From positions 62,001-126,000 of the forward strand of contig VWYX01000126.1 of the NCBI GenBank assembly GCA_013396525.1: a stretch of DNA of 64,000 nucleotides, in the 5' to 3' direction. Positions 37,101-50,800 of the stretch are shown here, piece after piece. The translations under genes were made by a program, and so were the position numbers. The stretch comes from Chaetorhynchus papuensis. Taxonomy: Eukaryota; Chordata; Aves; Passeriformes; Rhipiduridae. Within the stretch, counting starts at the first letter, position 1, and the number at the start of each line of letters is the position of its first letter. A model generated the notes under the pieces. That model made no database searches and was not told where the DNA came from. It saw only the letters and a list, made by a program, of their open reading frames with translations.

Positions 37101-39745
37101 TCAGGTTGTGTTATCTCTTTGATATAATACATGATGGCACAGTAGTTGTACAGTTAACTGTGGCTTTCTGCTTTGGCACGACCCCACTAATTACCCTGTA
37201 CAGAAAAGATGGATTAAGTGTCTTGGGAGAGCATTTTATAGCAGCTGACATTTAGATGGCTGGAGGATGTTGAAGGTGACACTGGAAACAACACACCAAA
37301 ACCCTGCTGATGTGCCCAGGAAGCTGAGGAGACACTGGTAACTGGGTAGAAGCTGGTGAGGGCACCTGAGGGACCCTTTCTCACCTCTGTGGAGCTGAAC
37401 ATTGCCAGAGGTGGAGGCAGATGTGGGTCCCTCCACACAGAGTAGCATGGCGATCTCATTGCCCACTCCCTCCCCGACCCCATGTAGTCCTTACAGCTCT
37501 GCTTGAATTCAAAGATGTCCATTGTTGTCTGACAAATCTTTCCAGTCCTGCTCATTGCAGCTGTTCCTGCTCCTTCTGATTTCCAGGTTTTGATTTGTAG
37601 CTGGTATCAGCAGCATTAACTTCTGGTAGGCAGATGGAAAAATACATGCCTTATGAAGTAAACACTGAGAGTTGTGAGCCACAGCCTGTGTGAATTTCAC
37701 CGTTGCAAGCAAATGGTCGGACATGCAATGCAGGGTAAAAATAATGCTCAAAATCAGCATTTTGCAGCTAAGTATTTTAGGTGTTTTGTGTCTTTTCTGG
37801 TTTGGTTTGGTTTGGTTTTGTCTTGTTTGGTTGGTTACCTTTTTTTGTTTCATTGGTTTTGGGTTTTTTTTGCTAGTCCAAGGAGTTACATGTTTTGCTT
37901 ACCTTTAAATGTAAACTCATAATGTTTGCTTCCTAAAACCCCACACAACAAAAGACACAAGGTGACATCATGGACAAGCATGAGGTTCCTTACAAATAAG
38001 CCTAAATTTTATCTGCAGCTGTTACTTCTATTTGAATTTGCAAGCATCCATTTCCCTTCTTGTGAAAGTTTCTTTGCACCTGTTTTAAAATGCATTTGTC
38101 TCTTTTAGATTTGTTCTTTTCTGTCGTTGTGGCTTGTTTGTTTGTTTTTCTTCTCCCACTGGAAGAATCCCTCTTTTCTGTTGCTGGGAGTTGTGCTACG
38201 GGCCAGTGACATCTGGGCCACAAACCTATGCACTTCTCTGGCCATGCCACATGACGTGACAGCCTGGGTATCCTGTGAACCAGTCTTCTCTGAGAGTGGA
38301 TTTCTTCTGTTGATGTTTTGTATTTGTGGATTTGATTAAAATTCTTGGTGTTGTGAATGTACAGCTAGACTTTATCTTGGGTAATGAATGCTGTGGTGTT
38401 GTGTGGGTGTGCAGTATTTAGGTATTGCATTTACTTGTGACAGCAGCAATAACACTTTCTCATTAACTATCTTCTGAAATCTAATTTCATGATGTCAAAA
38501 AGTTACTACTTTCATCTCACCAACATAACCCAAGTCCCTACCCCAGCATAAATCAAAAGGTTGCTGGAAAAATGCACAGTCTCTTGGTTTTTTAGTAGGT
38601 GAATAGGAATAAAATTATGAGCCTTTAAACTAAATAATAATTTTTTCCTTGTAGCCTGAGATCTGTTCAATCAATAATCTTTCTGCTAACTCTGGGGAGA
38701 ATTTTAGTTGCCTCCATAAAATGTTTTAATTATTTAAAATCATAAAATAAAAGTAGGCACAATTTGCTTGGAACTCATTAGGGAAATATATGAATAAGAA
38801 GAAAAGATAATGTTTGCTTCTGCATTAATTTAAAGCAGTCTCTAAAATATGAAATCTAATCCTGGAAAGCAGTGACTTATCCGCAATGTTTATTCTTCTT
38901 ATAATAGGAGTAAATATTAAAGCAGCTAGTTATGTGTTTATCCCTACAGTATTGCACTAAGCCAAAAAGGAAGATAAATAACTTGACTGAAATCCCACAT
39001 TAATTTCCCTCTTTTACAGGTTTTATGTTTGTTCATTTCCTTTTTCAAAACATTGCTTTTAAAATTATTATAAAACAGGTGACTTGGAAAGCATGAGTAG
39101 CTGCAAATGCATGAGACCAATTTTGTGTGATTAGAATTATGCAGAGGTAATGCTTTATACTCGTGCAGAGCCTTTTCATCTAGTGCAAATCACTGGCACA
39201 ACATGCAGCAGCAGAGAAATGCCACAGCCACGGGAAAGGGCTTGGCAGACCAGAGAGCAGAGCAACTGATGAGTTAGAAAACAAAATAATTTCTTTAAGC
39301 TTCTCTGAAAAAACTTCAGTACTCAGCATGGCAGGAAGTGCTCATTTGCAGCTCTTAGGTGTGCAAAGAGGGAAGAATCAGCTTTGTCATTCCCTTGCTC
39401 AGTATTTGTTTGGGATGTCATCAGCAATCCTTTCCCAAAAGACCCTTCTTGTTTTATTTGTGATTTTCCACATTTTCTGGGAAAGCCATGATAGTGCTGC
39501 CGCTCCTATAGAAATTGAATGAGCAATAAAATCAAACATGCTGCAAACCACCCAGAAATGGGCCAGATCTTTTGTGCATGGGGAGCTTTAGGTTATTTGA
39601 CTGTGTTCATCTGGCTGTTGTTTGGAAGAAGGGATGGAGCTGCTCAGCATGGTCACATTCCTTAAGGTAGTGTAATGGTGGTGCCACAGTGGAGACGTGT
39701 GCACTTTCAGTAGATGGGATGGGTAAAATCAAGCTGTATTAATCT
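34101..39745. other. Intergenic, no gene seen
   Basis: Mixed-composition sequence with no exon or classified repeat recognised. A T-rich (GGTTT)n-like tract lies at about 37796-37870, and an AT-rich, low-complexity stretch at about 38580-39080. Confidence 0.55.
37796..37870. repeat. (GGTTT)n-type tract
   Basis: Repeated GGTTT and GGTTTT units on the + strand, the complement of the CCAAAA tracts found elsewhere in the window. Confidence 0.7.
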
Positions 39746-39750
39746 CAGGG

Positions 39751-40234
39751 TGTTGTGGTTTAACCCCAGCTGGCAACTAAGCCCCGCACAGCTACTCCCT
39801 CGCTATCCCTGGTGCAATGGGGGAGAGAACTGGAAGGGTAAAAGTGAGAAAACTTGTGAGCTGAGATAAAGGCAGTTTAATAAAAAAAGCAGAAGCTGTA
39901 AAAAGAAGGAATTAATTTACCACTTCCCATCTGCAGGCAGGAAAGCAGGGCTCCATCACACATAACTTGAGAAGACAAACACCATCACTCTGAATGTCTC
40001 CCTTTCCTCCTTCTCCCCATTTTATATGCTGAGCATGTTGCCATATGGTATCCCTTTGGTCAGTTTTGGGTCAGCTGGCCTGGCTCTGTCTGGTCCCAAT
40101 TTTTCATGCATCCCCCAGCCTGTTCCTTGGTAAGGTGGAGGGAGGGGAACATCAACACTATTTCCAGCAGGAATCCAAAACATAGCCCTGTACTAGATGG
40201 TATGAAAAAAATTACCCCAGCCCAACCCAGCACA
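39751..40234 (-). mobile_element. Solo LTR of an endogenous retrovirus
   Basis: A 484-bp element bounded by TGT at its left and ACA at its right end, flanked by a perfect 5-bp target duplication CAGGG (39746-39750 and 40235-40239). No internal retroviral sequence is present, so this is a solo LTR left by recombination. On the - strand it reads a TATA-like CATATAAAATGG near 40020, followed about 140 nt on by an ATTAAA poly(A) variant near 39880; this order suits U3-R-U5, so I favour - orientation. The + strand has an AATAAA at about 39880, but on that strand it would precede the TATA. The sequence resembles an LTR family common in bird genomes as I recall it; the family name is not assigned. 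A 5-bp duplication is typical of ERVL-type elements. Confidence 0.85.
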
Positions 40235-40239
40235 CAGGG

Positions 40240-42235
40240 AGAAAAGTCTCTTAAAACAGTACTGATCTCTTAGCTCTTTTATTCCCATTGTGACCATTTA
40301 GAATTGATTTCTTCAAGTCATAAAGAGAACATAAGCAGGGATGCAGCCAACTGTGTGCTACTACATCCTCAAAAAGGAGCCACTTACGGTACTTTCTGCT
40401 GTTGCCACTCCAATATCAAGATTGCAGTGCTTGAGGTATGGCATGTCCCTCAGATCTGAGCTGTAAGGTTTCTGGGAACTGCTCATGCCTCAAAGGAAGG
40501 AGTTTGGATGAAGTTTATATTCACGTTCCTTTCCCTGTATCCTAAGGGCTTTGTCACAAAAAGTTGGCTAATTGTCTTCCATGAGCAGCAATTCACAGAA
40601 AGTGCTGTCTGTGTGTAACATGATTGAATTCAAACAGATTAAAAACAACTTGAGTTTGTTAAAAGGAGTGACAGCAGTGTCAGAGGTTCAACAAATGCCT
40701 GGAAGTTATGCTATACTCAGTAGCCCGATTTTTCTTTAGGCCATTACTTTCTTTAGTAACATGAGAGACTGAGGAACCTCCCTGCTTTTTTCCCCAATGT
40801 CCCAGCAGGATTAAAAGCTGCAGCATTGAAAATGCAGAGCCTTGAGCACCTGAGTCTTGAGCCGTGTGTCTAAGCTTGGACAATTAGCTGGTTTTTCTTG
40901 GGGCAGCCTTCTCTCTAGATTTCTGAGTATCCAGTCTCAGTCCTGCTCTTTTAATTAGCTAGTAGAGATGCAAAGTCTACTCTTAAAAAGTCTTCTGTTC
41001 CTTTCCCTGTCACCCACATAAATATACCATACCATATTGAATGTGACATCTTTGGAGCAGGGACTGAGATACCCAACCAGCAGTTAGGATTACTTGCTTT
41101 AATTCTCATGGTGGCTTCTGGGAGTTACCACATAAGGGGGAATGCTTTTTTCTTTGTTGTTGTCATTGTTTTTTGTTTAATGAACCATACTTCAGCCCCA
41201 TTTTGCTTCTGAGCAAGTCCCAACTGTACATTTGTCACCTGTGTTGGCCCCTCTGGGGTCATCCCTTGCAAGTAGAAGAGATGTCGGCGTTGCAGGAACA
41301 GCTACGTGTGAGGGTTTGGGCAACAGCTGTGCCCCTGGGTCAACTTGTCTCCAGGGGCAGAAAATCCTGAGCCTCTATAGTGCAAGCAGTAGCTCAGGCA
41401 GGTGTATTACCTGAGAGGGGTGAGCAGACCAAGCAGACCCATGAGCTTCCATACATGGTATCTCCATTAGAGAGAGACAAAGACTTGCCTTACATTATTA
41501 GCTGGTCCATTCTCATCAGCAAATGGAAGTCTAAATTCCCATTGCCCACACAAATTCCCCATAGCTGATTCACCACTTGAATTAAACCATAATTATATAT
41601 TATCAGCAGTCACTTCATAGTAAGGTTGAAGGATTAAATGCAGTTAGTGGTGATGAATTCCAGATGTGCAGGACAGAAGCCTGAAGAGAAGGCCAGTTTC
41701 TGAGTAACCACAAGATAGTGTAATGTATTCTAAATATTTGATTCAATTAAGCTTCCTTCTGCTCTTTGTTTCAGCTTACAGATGGCTCATCAATCTATAG
41801 TTTAGGGACACATTGCTATTCTTTCTAATGGTAATTAGGTGATCAGGATGGAGACAGGTTTGATAAAATACTCACATTATGATCTGCATATTTAAAATGG
41901 AAGAGACCAAAGCAGAGGCAAAATGCTAGCTGGCTGCTGCACATGGCTTCAGCCTTAGGCACTTGAAAGGTCATCCTCTAGCACAGGTAATGGGGACTTT
42001 GCTAGCTCCCACCACAGAAAGAACAGGAGTTTTTGAATTCATCAACTGTGAGTGCTTGTATCTGGCTTTGAATGTTGCTAAACTCTTATTTGTCAGTTTC
42101 TTGCAAAAATACTCATGATGCTTGCCCATTTTTGGTTTAGCTTCACTGAGAGGGTTCTTGCCACTTGGAAAACAGTAGTAAAACAGTTGCAGTGATGCCT
42201 CTTCCTGGTATTCTAGGTCTTAAAATCAAGAGGCG
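40240..42235. other. Intergenic, no gene seen
   Basis: Sequence between the solo LTR and a second LTR-like block. No exon, RNA gene or repeat is recognised. Confidence 0.55.
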
Positions 42236-42238
42236 AAC

Positions 42239-42690
42239 ATGGTTAGAAGGGGAAAAGGGGTTTTACCTTGGTATTTATTGTAAGGATCCTTAGGTGCACC
42301 ATGTCAAGGGCGAATGCACCTCCACGCACCCCGCAATGGCCACCGCAATATCTCCCTCCTCTAGATCTGGTCTTACATTCTAGGTCTTACTAATTAGCAT
42401 ATCTATCCAAAATTCCCCAATGAGAGGCTCAAACGAGTCCCCCTCCCCAAGGAACCGTCCCCTGGATGGTTCTATATTAGTTTACAAAATGTGTTCTGGA
42501 GAGGACCTTGGGGTCTGGGACACACTGATCCCTGACTACGAAGCTTCTAAAATGTTTATCTCCTAGCTTGACAAACAAGTCCAAACAAGGCAAAAAGCAC
42601 CGAGAATACAGAAGTTGCAAAAAGGTATAACAGGGGTATAAAAGAAAAGACAAAAATCATCATGGCATCAGCAGAGACTGTGATTGATCT
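42239..42690. mobile_element. Probable LTR fragment, unclassified
   Basis: This block differs in texture from its neighbours. It has mixed GC content and LTR-like signals: an AATAAA on the - strand at 42274-42279 and a TATA-like stretch near 42466-42472 on the same strand. It also resembles passerine LTR sequence as I remember it. Clear TG and CA ends with a target duplication could not be fixed, and a + strand TATAAAAG at about 42637 leaves the orientation open. A 13-bp direct repeat (ATTCTAGGTCTTA) occurs just outside (42210-42222) and inside (42377-42389). Treat the borders as approximate. Confidence 0.4.
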
Positions 42691-42694
42691 TCCA

Positions 42695-44405
42695 ATGACT
42701 TCTCCATGTTTGCAAAAGGCCATCATGGCACTTTTAGGGCAGGGTAGGTATTCTTAACGGCTTGTAGCTTGCTCTTTACTATCAGCCTATAGCCTCTGAA
42801 AGCAGGAATATTTGAGAGGATGCCCCTGCTGTTAAAGTGTCTCATTTTGTGTTTTTAGCCCTTAGGATTCTTGTGTTATCTACTGACAAAGTAAAACTGT
42901 AAAGAAGAACATGGCCAGAAGCTCTGCATGCAAATGTATAATGATCCTGTACACTCCTTTAGCCACTCTCTCTGAGAGCTGTTATAACCACTAAGAATTT
43001 AGTAAGATGTTATTTCTTTTATGCACAGAAGAAATTTGAGGAGCGCAGAGGTTTGAAGCTCTGAGGGTAAATCTGTACTCAGAAAAAGAAACAGGGCAAA
43101 CTTTATGCCCTATTTAAATTCTCATTTAAGGGCCACACGCACCTTGTCCTGGCCTTCTCCCAGACATGGATTTTGCAGTCAGTCCTCAATTCAGCAAAGT
43201 ACTTAAGCACATCCTGATATGCTTTGCTGAATCAGGGTTTTAAGTGGAAGTGACAGAAATAGAATTGAGATCTCCTCAGTCGTAACCCCACTCTGAAGCC
43301 ATTAGGCAATGCTTCCTTTCTTCATTGCTCTCCACTGCAGTGTACTCTGGCAAGCATCTGAGACAGGCAAGACCCAAATGCTATGAACCTCTGCCCCTTA
43401 CCAGAACCCAAGCTACCCAGCTGAAATTTCAAAAATATGAGCCAAGTAGACAGTTTTAACAATTCTGAGACTTGAAATCCTTGTCCCCTGGTGCCTTGAG
43501 TCATTCAAGTGCATTATTTAAGCAAATGGAAGGAGGATTCTCTTCGCTCTGATACAGCTTCCCCTCAGGAGGTCAACTAGTCTGAAGATCTCTTTCCTCT
43601 ATACATATGATACCCTTCCAGTGTTATCAGTCCCCCAAAACAGTTACCAGTGAAGCTTTTGTCTGTAAAATCCTACTTTCAGCTTCTTACTTAATCAATT
43701 TTTATCTGTAATAAAGAATTGCAGGCTGAAATTTTGTTACATACTGCCCAGGGAAGGGAATCTCTGCTTGCAGTAACAATTTGAATAGTCAGTTAACAGC
43801 TGTACTGCATCCTCATACAATCATAATCCTTCTGTAGGCCTGGCACCAACACTCTGTCCTTGAAACTTTCCAGGAAATAAGCAACTAGCAAGTTGCTTCT
43901 TTGGGGGGCAAGTGGGAGGGAGACAGGAAAGAGGGAGAATTGTTTTGGTTTGCTTCTTTCCCATTTGCTCTTCCTCATTCTGATTTAAAAAAATCTACCT
44001 GCACTGTTACCTGGGTTAAAGAAATCCAGTCCTTGTGCACAAAGGTTTTAGAGAATACAATTACGGTATTGCAAATACCGTTTATCCTTTGGTAAGCTTT
44101 TAAAAAGAACTTTTTTTTTCAGATCATGTTTTTTTTGAGGCTTGTTACGTAGTACCCTTCAAAGATGAGGAATGATTTACAATATTTTTAGTCTGAGAAG
44201 GCTAGCAATCTCCTTGGTGAAATTTCATTAAAAATCCATTTTTCTATTATGCCTATAAACATTAGTAAACTCCACTTCTTTTCCTTTTGACGGTACTGAC
44301 TGATTATTCCACTGGTCAAGAGGCTCTTCTAGGACAGAAAATTACTTTGTTGTATTGAGTCACTTGGACAATCTATTGAGGGGGATTTTTCTCAACCACT
44401 GTCTT
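42695..44405. other. Intergenic, no gene seen
   Basis: Sequence between the LTR-like block and the COMTD1 3' end. No feature is recognised. Confidence 0.55.
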
Positions 44406-44409
44406 ACAA

Positions 44410-44654
44410 GGATAATTTCACATAAGTTTATTTCCTTTATTACAATTAAAGTAAGAAACCATAGTAGATCTCATAATAAATCTCTTCTCTACTTAGCTGC
44501 CCTTAGCATCCTGCTGCTCCTACAGTCTACCTTCCCAGGCTATGCTGTCCAGTGGAGATATAGGTTAAATTACCATTTTTGATACTCTTCCACCTGCATT
44601 TCTCCTGATGATTTGATGCTGCTTGCTATTTCCCATCTGCTGGGCTTCCTCGAG
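44410..44654 (-). other. COMTD1: COMTD1 3' UTR with two AATAAA signals
   Basis: On the - strand, AATAAA occurs at 44441-44436 and again at 44432-44427, about 215-230 nt after the stop codon. This predicts a short 3' UTR ending near 44410. Confidence 0.6.
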
Positions 44655-44807
44655 TTATAACTTGAATGCTAATGTGACTCCATCCCCTATTGGGAGCATG
44701 CTGATATTGATGCGTGCATCTCTGACAAGCTTCTCATTGAGGCGGTGGATACTCTGTGCTGCCAAGTCATCCTTCCTTGGTTTTAGCACCTTTCCATTCC
44801 AAAAGAC
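44655..44807 (-). CDS. COMTD1: COMTD1 exon 7, C-terminus
   Basis: A 153-nt coding part with acceptor TTCAATAG|GTCTTT and stop TAA at 44657-44655. It encodes VFWNGKVLKPRKDDLAA through NISMLPIGDGVTLAFKL, the last strands of the Rossmann-like fold. Confidence 0.96.
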   Translation of the reverse strand, partial: VFWNGKVLKPRKDDLAAQSIHRLNEKLVRDARINISMLPIGDGVTLAFKL

Positions 44808-47800
44808 CTATTGAAAAAAGAAATATGATGCACCTCATTTGTTCCAATACAGTCCTTGGACCACAAAGGAAACTTTGGAAAAGTTCCTGCATATTTTTTA
44901 GAAATTAATATTGTTTGTTGTATTTCAGACATCTAATGGTCTCTGACATGGAACTCTCATAAGTAAGTGGGATTGAGAGTCCACAGAACTTGCTAATTGT
45001 ATTTCTACTGTAGATCTGAAGCCCAAATAAAAAAGATGTCTTTAAACATAGGTTTTTTAAGAGCCCCTATTCAGCTGCCACCATAACCTCAAAGGTGCCT
45101 GAAGGTTAACATAATTTGTTTCTTGTAAAAGTAATTAATTGATAACTTATTAATAGTTACTGATTACAAGTGCTACTTTTGATCTTGCGTAAGTACTGTA
45201 CATAGTATATATGCACTACAAGACAAACCAGAATAATACAGAGCATTCTCTGTAATGAATTACAAAAACATTTCTATGTTTCTGTTATCACAGACTGTTT
45301 GTGTACTAACATAATTTTAACACATCACTTCTTACTTCTAGAGGGTTTTATTCCTTGCTTATATTAAAGTTTTATGTAGCTTACTTAAGGAGTTTATCTT
45401 CACTTTTCTTTTTGTTTGTGTTACATGGAACAAACATGTCACAAATGGCAACGCAATTGCATGTCAGAAATCACATTACTAGAATTGCACTTTTCAGACC
45501 TTTTTTCTTTTCCCACAGCCAGAAGCAGTAATTGCATGTGCATTACCATCAGAACTGCAGTACTTACATTATCGATAGCTATTATTCCCCCTTTCCTTAC
45601 GAGGCGCAAGCATTTTTCATAGTACTCATTGTAGCTTTCTTTATCTGCATCAATGAAAGCAAAGTCAAAGGTTTCCGCTTCTCCACTGGCCAGCAGTTCA
45701 TCTAGATAAGCAACAAAGTGAGTCGTTAGTGCTGTGTAGGAGGAAGTAATCCATTTGTGTCAAAGTTCTCGTTTAATGTTTTCTGCTGCCTTGACCAGGC
45801 AGCCTATTCCTCCACAGGTAATTACTAGAAAAGCTTATCCCACAAAAACCAGTCCAGACATTCTGTATGCCATAAAACACGCAGTTACTGAGTTCTGCGT
45901 GCTTAGGACTTTGTGGAGTAGCTCCAAACCTGAAGGATACAGCTGGGACTGCTGAAAGGTACAGTAAAAACAAGTCAAGCACTTTGAAACTGGATATGGT
46001 CTACACCTTCAGCTCTTTTTGAGCTGAGAACTGTTTTCTTGAGTGGATTAGAATTTTTCTCACGTTTATGTACAGGTTCTAAATGCTAATCTCTCCTTGC
46101 AGATCAAGTGTCATGACTCAAGTCATGAACAAACCCTGTCAGAGATATTTATCAGAGCAAAAAATTGCTCTAAGTAGTCCCTCTCTGGGCCAAGGCAAGT
46201 AGAATTCAGTTTTAAGTTCTCCTAAACAGACTTCTTGACTGAGAATTCCAAATTGTCAGTTGCAGAGGATCTTTTTGTCTGAAGCAATGCCTGGACAAAG
46301 CAGTTCATAGACTTCAAGGAGTGTGCATACCAGCAAACTGCTTATACGTGCCTCTTTAGAAAGGATGGATTTGAAAGTAATACAAGGTTATCAATGCATC
46401 TGTGGATCCATCAGACACCTTTGTTGGAAACCTTCTGCATCCAACAGTCCTAGAAAATTTCTTGCATTTTCAGAACATTTATTAGTATTTCCTCTGCCCC
46501 ACATTTTCTCTTTCCTTGAATGAGGAAAGTCACTACCTTACTTATGGCCTTGCATGTTTTTGGCACGTCCTAAATTTGAACTTCTCTGAACACAATTCAG
46601 CCTAAGTTGTATGTTGGCTTCTGAATTTTTTCTGCACCTCAGCCCTTTCTTCCTCTCTTAACAAAGGAATACTTGCTTAGAATGGACAATGGATAAAAGA
46701 AATTTGGCTTTGTCTAATTAATCTGTTTTAATCAGCTTTCCCAGAAGCAGCTGACAATAGTACTTGATAGATTAAACAAAGTGATGGACAGGACAGGTGA
46801 GTGACCAGTACAGCCCACTACGTATGACAAGCATTTTCTTCCTCTCTGCTAGTAGGCAGGAAAACTGTGAACTCCTAAAGATTTTTACTCTTTAATATCA
46901 GAGAAGCTGCCTCCCTGCTAGCAAAAGGGATCACATTCACAACCATATTTTGTCTTAAATTTCATCACTTTTCTATCCCTCTTCTGTTTCTAGGGAAGAG
47001 TAAACAATCTGTTATTTCAGGTTACTTACCAAGTGTTTGAATTGCTGGCTTAATCCGCAGGTCAATTTTATGCTCTACTCCTGCCTAAGATGAAAAAGAA
47101 CAGAGAGTTGATAAAAGTGGTAAAGGAATAACCTGTTAGTAGGCTGTACTCAGGGAGCAACTTGTGTTCAGAGTTTTCCTATTATTTATAGGTTCCAAAC
47201 ACCACTTATTATTCTTCCCAAACTGAACTCTATCAGCCTCCTTTAATGTTAAGAGTACTTCTGTGTGAATGTGCAAGTCTAAAACACCAAAATCTCTTCA
47301 CATGTAAAGGCAGCTGTCCCCAGTGTGCAACAGGAGATGCTGCTTACCTCCTTCCACAGCGGCCTTCCAATTTTGGCATAGTCCTCATTTATATCACAGG
47401 CAATAACTCGGCCATTATCTGGCAGGACAAGTGCCATATTCAAGGCATTATAACCTGTGAAAACACCTAGGAAAATCATAAGAGACATCAACACCTACTG
47501 TGTTGTGGAAAAAGAACTACAGGGCTCTCTTCAGGAGTAAAATCTCTCAAGGAATCAAGGATGGCAATTTGTTGATAGACAGCAAAGATCTTTCCATTTT
47601 AATGTAATGGTGAGTTGGGAGGAATTTTTACTTTTTTTAATTTTCTAAATCAATCTTTTAGCAATGTTCAATGTTAAGCTTTTTCCAAAAGTGTTATAGA
47701 CAGACAAGGCAGAGTCTCATCTTGCATGTGTAACCCAGAGAGACTGGATGAGCAGCAAAATACCAGGGAATTGTAACAGCCAGGTCAAGAATGAAGATGA

Positions 47801-50800
47801 TGGGAACCCATACCTGGCTGCTCAGCATCAGTCTTTTACAACATTCTGGTAACATAGGTGCATCAAGCAAAGTGGATTTGATACAGGGCCTGTGCATAAA
47901 AATATTTTCTTCTAGTAAGAAACTGATACAGGAAGGACAGAATACACCCTGTCCTGCAGCTGCTGAAGACTCAAGAGATTTATTGATCTCAGTTTTTCAG
48001 ATAGCCTCAGAATTGATGAGCCACCCATGCTGATGCCAGAAGTACCGAATGCACAGTTAGACAAAGTGGCAACTAAGTGCAAATCAGACACTCCTTTTCA
48101 TGCTGTAGTTTGCCCACCTGTTTGCTGACAGGTATGCAGTGCCTTACTGTATTTGGATATCTTATGTTAAACATGGCTGTATTTGGAGAAGAATAGTAAA
48201 GACTTTTATTTTACCACAAAGTGACACACTTACCTATTTCAATAACTTTCTTGGCTTTAATGAGTTTGACCAAATTTGCCATAAGCTGAGCCTGCTCACA
48301 GGACACCATCATTCTGCCCCAGGGATGATCAGCAGTGAGCTAGAAAGGGCAAAAAAACCCCACATCACATCAAACAAAACCCAAATCTACCAAACCAATA
48401 TCCAAAAGAAAAAAAACTCAGTGAAACTCCAGGAAGAACAGATACCTCTGTCTTCTCATTTCAGATGGCTTTGTGCTCCGTCTGTGAGCTAGCAATTGGT
48501 TTGAGTTTAACTGTAAGTAAGGAGGGTGTTGTGTGTGTCATAAGCAATGGATATTCAAAGCAGTAATATGCTCCAAGGTTACCATGGCTGTGGCAAACTC
48601 AGCAACATTTGTAACTAACGAAGAATCATAGAGGAACCTTGACTGAGAAAGACCTTTATTTCTGTGAATTTACACAAACACGTGCACTTCCTTCAAGATG
48701 TGTTGAATGCTTTAATGAACTGCTAGGTTAATGTCTGCCAAAGGTCAGACCATGTAGTTCTGGCTACACAGTGCAAACCTGGAGAAGCTGTGCCGGTCCC
48801 AGGGTGGAAAGCCTCTTGGCGCTGAGAAACGGGCAATGGGACAAACAGGACTGTGCCATGACAGTTGAAGGGAAAGTACGCCCTCCTGTTTCCTTTCTTC
48901 TGCTAGGGATCATTCCAACCAACCTGTTCCAGCAGTAAGCATTTAATTTTACACAGGAACAGTTTGTCTCACCTGAAATGACTCAAACCTGAGTCAGGAT
49001 GTCTGGTCTCATCTCTGACACTGGAGCCTGATGGAGGACATCACCTCTCTGAGATACAGATTCCTTGTATACCAACCAAAATGAACAGAAGTCATCTGTT
49101 CAAGTCCAAATCAAGAGCAGCCCAAACACATGACCGTGGGAGCCGAGGACAGAAAGACATGTCTAAAATGTATGCCAATACTATTAAATAGTCATGCAGG
49201 TAGCCCTGAACATTGAAGAGTCTGGGTATTGCTAGTTAAAAAAAACCCCCCATGTGTGTACACAAATAAGACAGAGGAAGGAAATGTGACCAGGATCCCC
49301 GCAGATCAGGATGAGGTGTGGGTGATACTGACCAGACGCAGCTTCTTTAGAATTGGATGTTCCCGCAAAGAGTGATCCAGTATGTATTGCCGGAGAGGAC
49401 TGCTCTTCCCAATCATCCCACTCGTGGATGATTTGGGTGGCCCAAAAACTAAAGAAGGGTATCTTTTACCTACAAAAAATAAGTAATAATAACTTTTATA
49501 TTTTTCAGTTATTGCTGTTTTAAATAAAGCAAGGATTGAAGTATTTAGGTTAAAAAGTTCTTTGCTCTAAAATAGCTATGAAAATGGAAAACATTACATA
49601 GCTGGACAAGCAGGCAGACTATCTTTTTTTTTCCCTCCTCCTCCTTTTTAGCCTCTAAGATGTCCAGCCCAGGCCTCCAAAGTCTGAAAAGAAAAGGCTT
49701 CAGTACCATGTTGTTCAGTGGCCAATGAGATGGTTACAAACTGCCATAATCTAACAAGAGAAGTAACCCCATCAAAACTCAAAGGGCAAGTTTAAAGAGA
49801 GAAACATGAATGAGGAGCACTAATTTTCTTAGGCTGGGGCCCTTGTTTTGCAGATGAATAAAGGCTGCCGGGTTTTTTGCCTATCAGTTGATGCGTCTTC
49901 TCAAACTCCGTGCTCTCCTCCTGACACTGTCCTGCCCTCCAGCCAGGGGAAATCTACTATTGCTCAGTGGCTTGTTTAGCATGAAACCAGTATGCAGACA
50001 AAGTAGATGCTGAAAGTTGAAGTTTAAGGATTAGTACATGTCTACTCAAATACAGAACTGACTGCAGCTTTGATGCCCCATGTTTCTTTTACCATATGGA
50101 TCAAATATTTTAAAGAAATAACAACAACTTCATTTCCACATCTCCTGGTAGTCGTTTGCTACTACAAAACACTTTTATTTCGAGGGGCTTATTTTCTGTT
50201 AATGGTTCTATTTTCCAGACGATCACGTCGAGATGTAGATTATTTCAACAACTTGCTTTGAGTCAAAGGATAAGCAACCAATTGTCCGCGTTACAAACCC
50301 AACACCAGTCTCCTTCCCCTCCTGGATCGTGGGCTCGTTCTTCCGCTGCCCCCGGGGAATGAAAGCGAAACTGCTACCAGAAAACAATGCTGTGCGCCAA
50401 GGACCGCACCCCGGCCTTCCCGGGCTGGCCAAACAAATGCAGGTAGGGGCCGGACGAGGGACCATGCCCTCGCCTTCACTGGGACCTTGGCCCGGCCCCA
50501 GACTGCGGTAGCTGGATTACAGGCAGCGGCTAGACTCTAAGAGCATCAGTGTATTTACTGCCGCAGCTCAGCAAAATAAATCCCTGCCCGGAGGGCAGCC
50601 CCAAGGGGTCTGCTCCCCCGACGGCCGTCGGGCTGCACCCGCGGCAGGGACTCCTGCTCACCCTGGGAGGGACCTGCCCGGGCGCTGAGGTTCCCGTCCC
50701 GTCCCTGGTGGGGACAGGAGGAGGGCGCAGCTTTCACGTCTCCGTGTGTGTGGCGGGTGTTGGGGGGCGCCGCTTACCTGCAAGCATACCCGTAGCAAAG

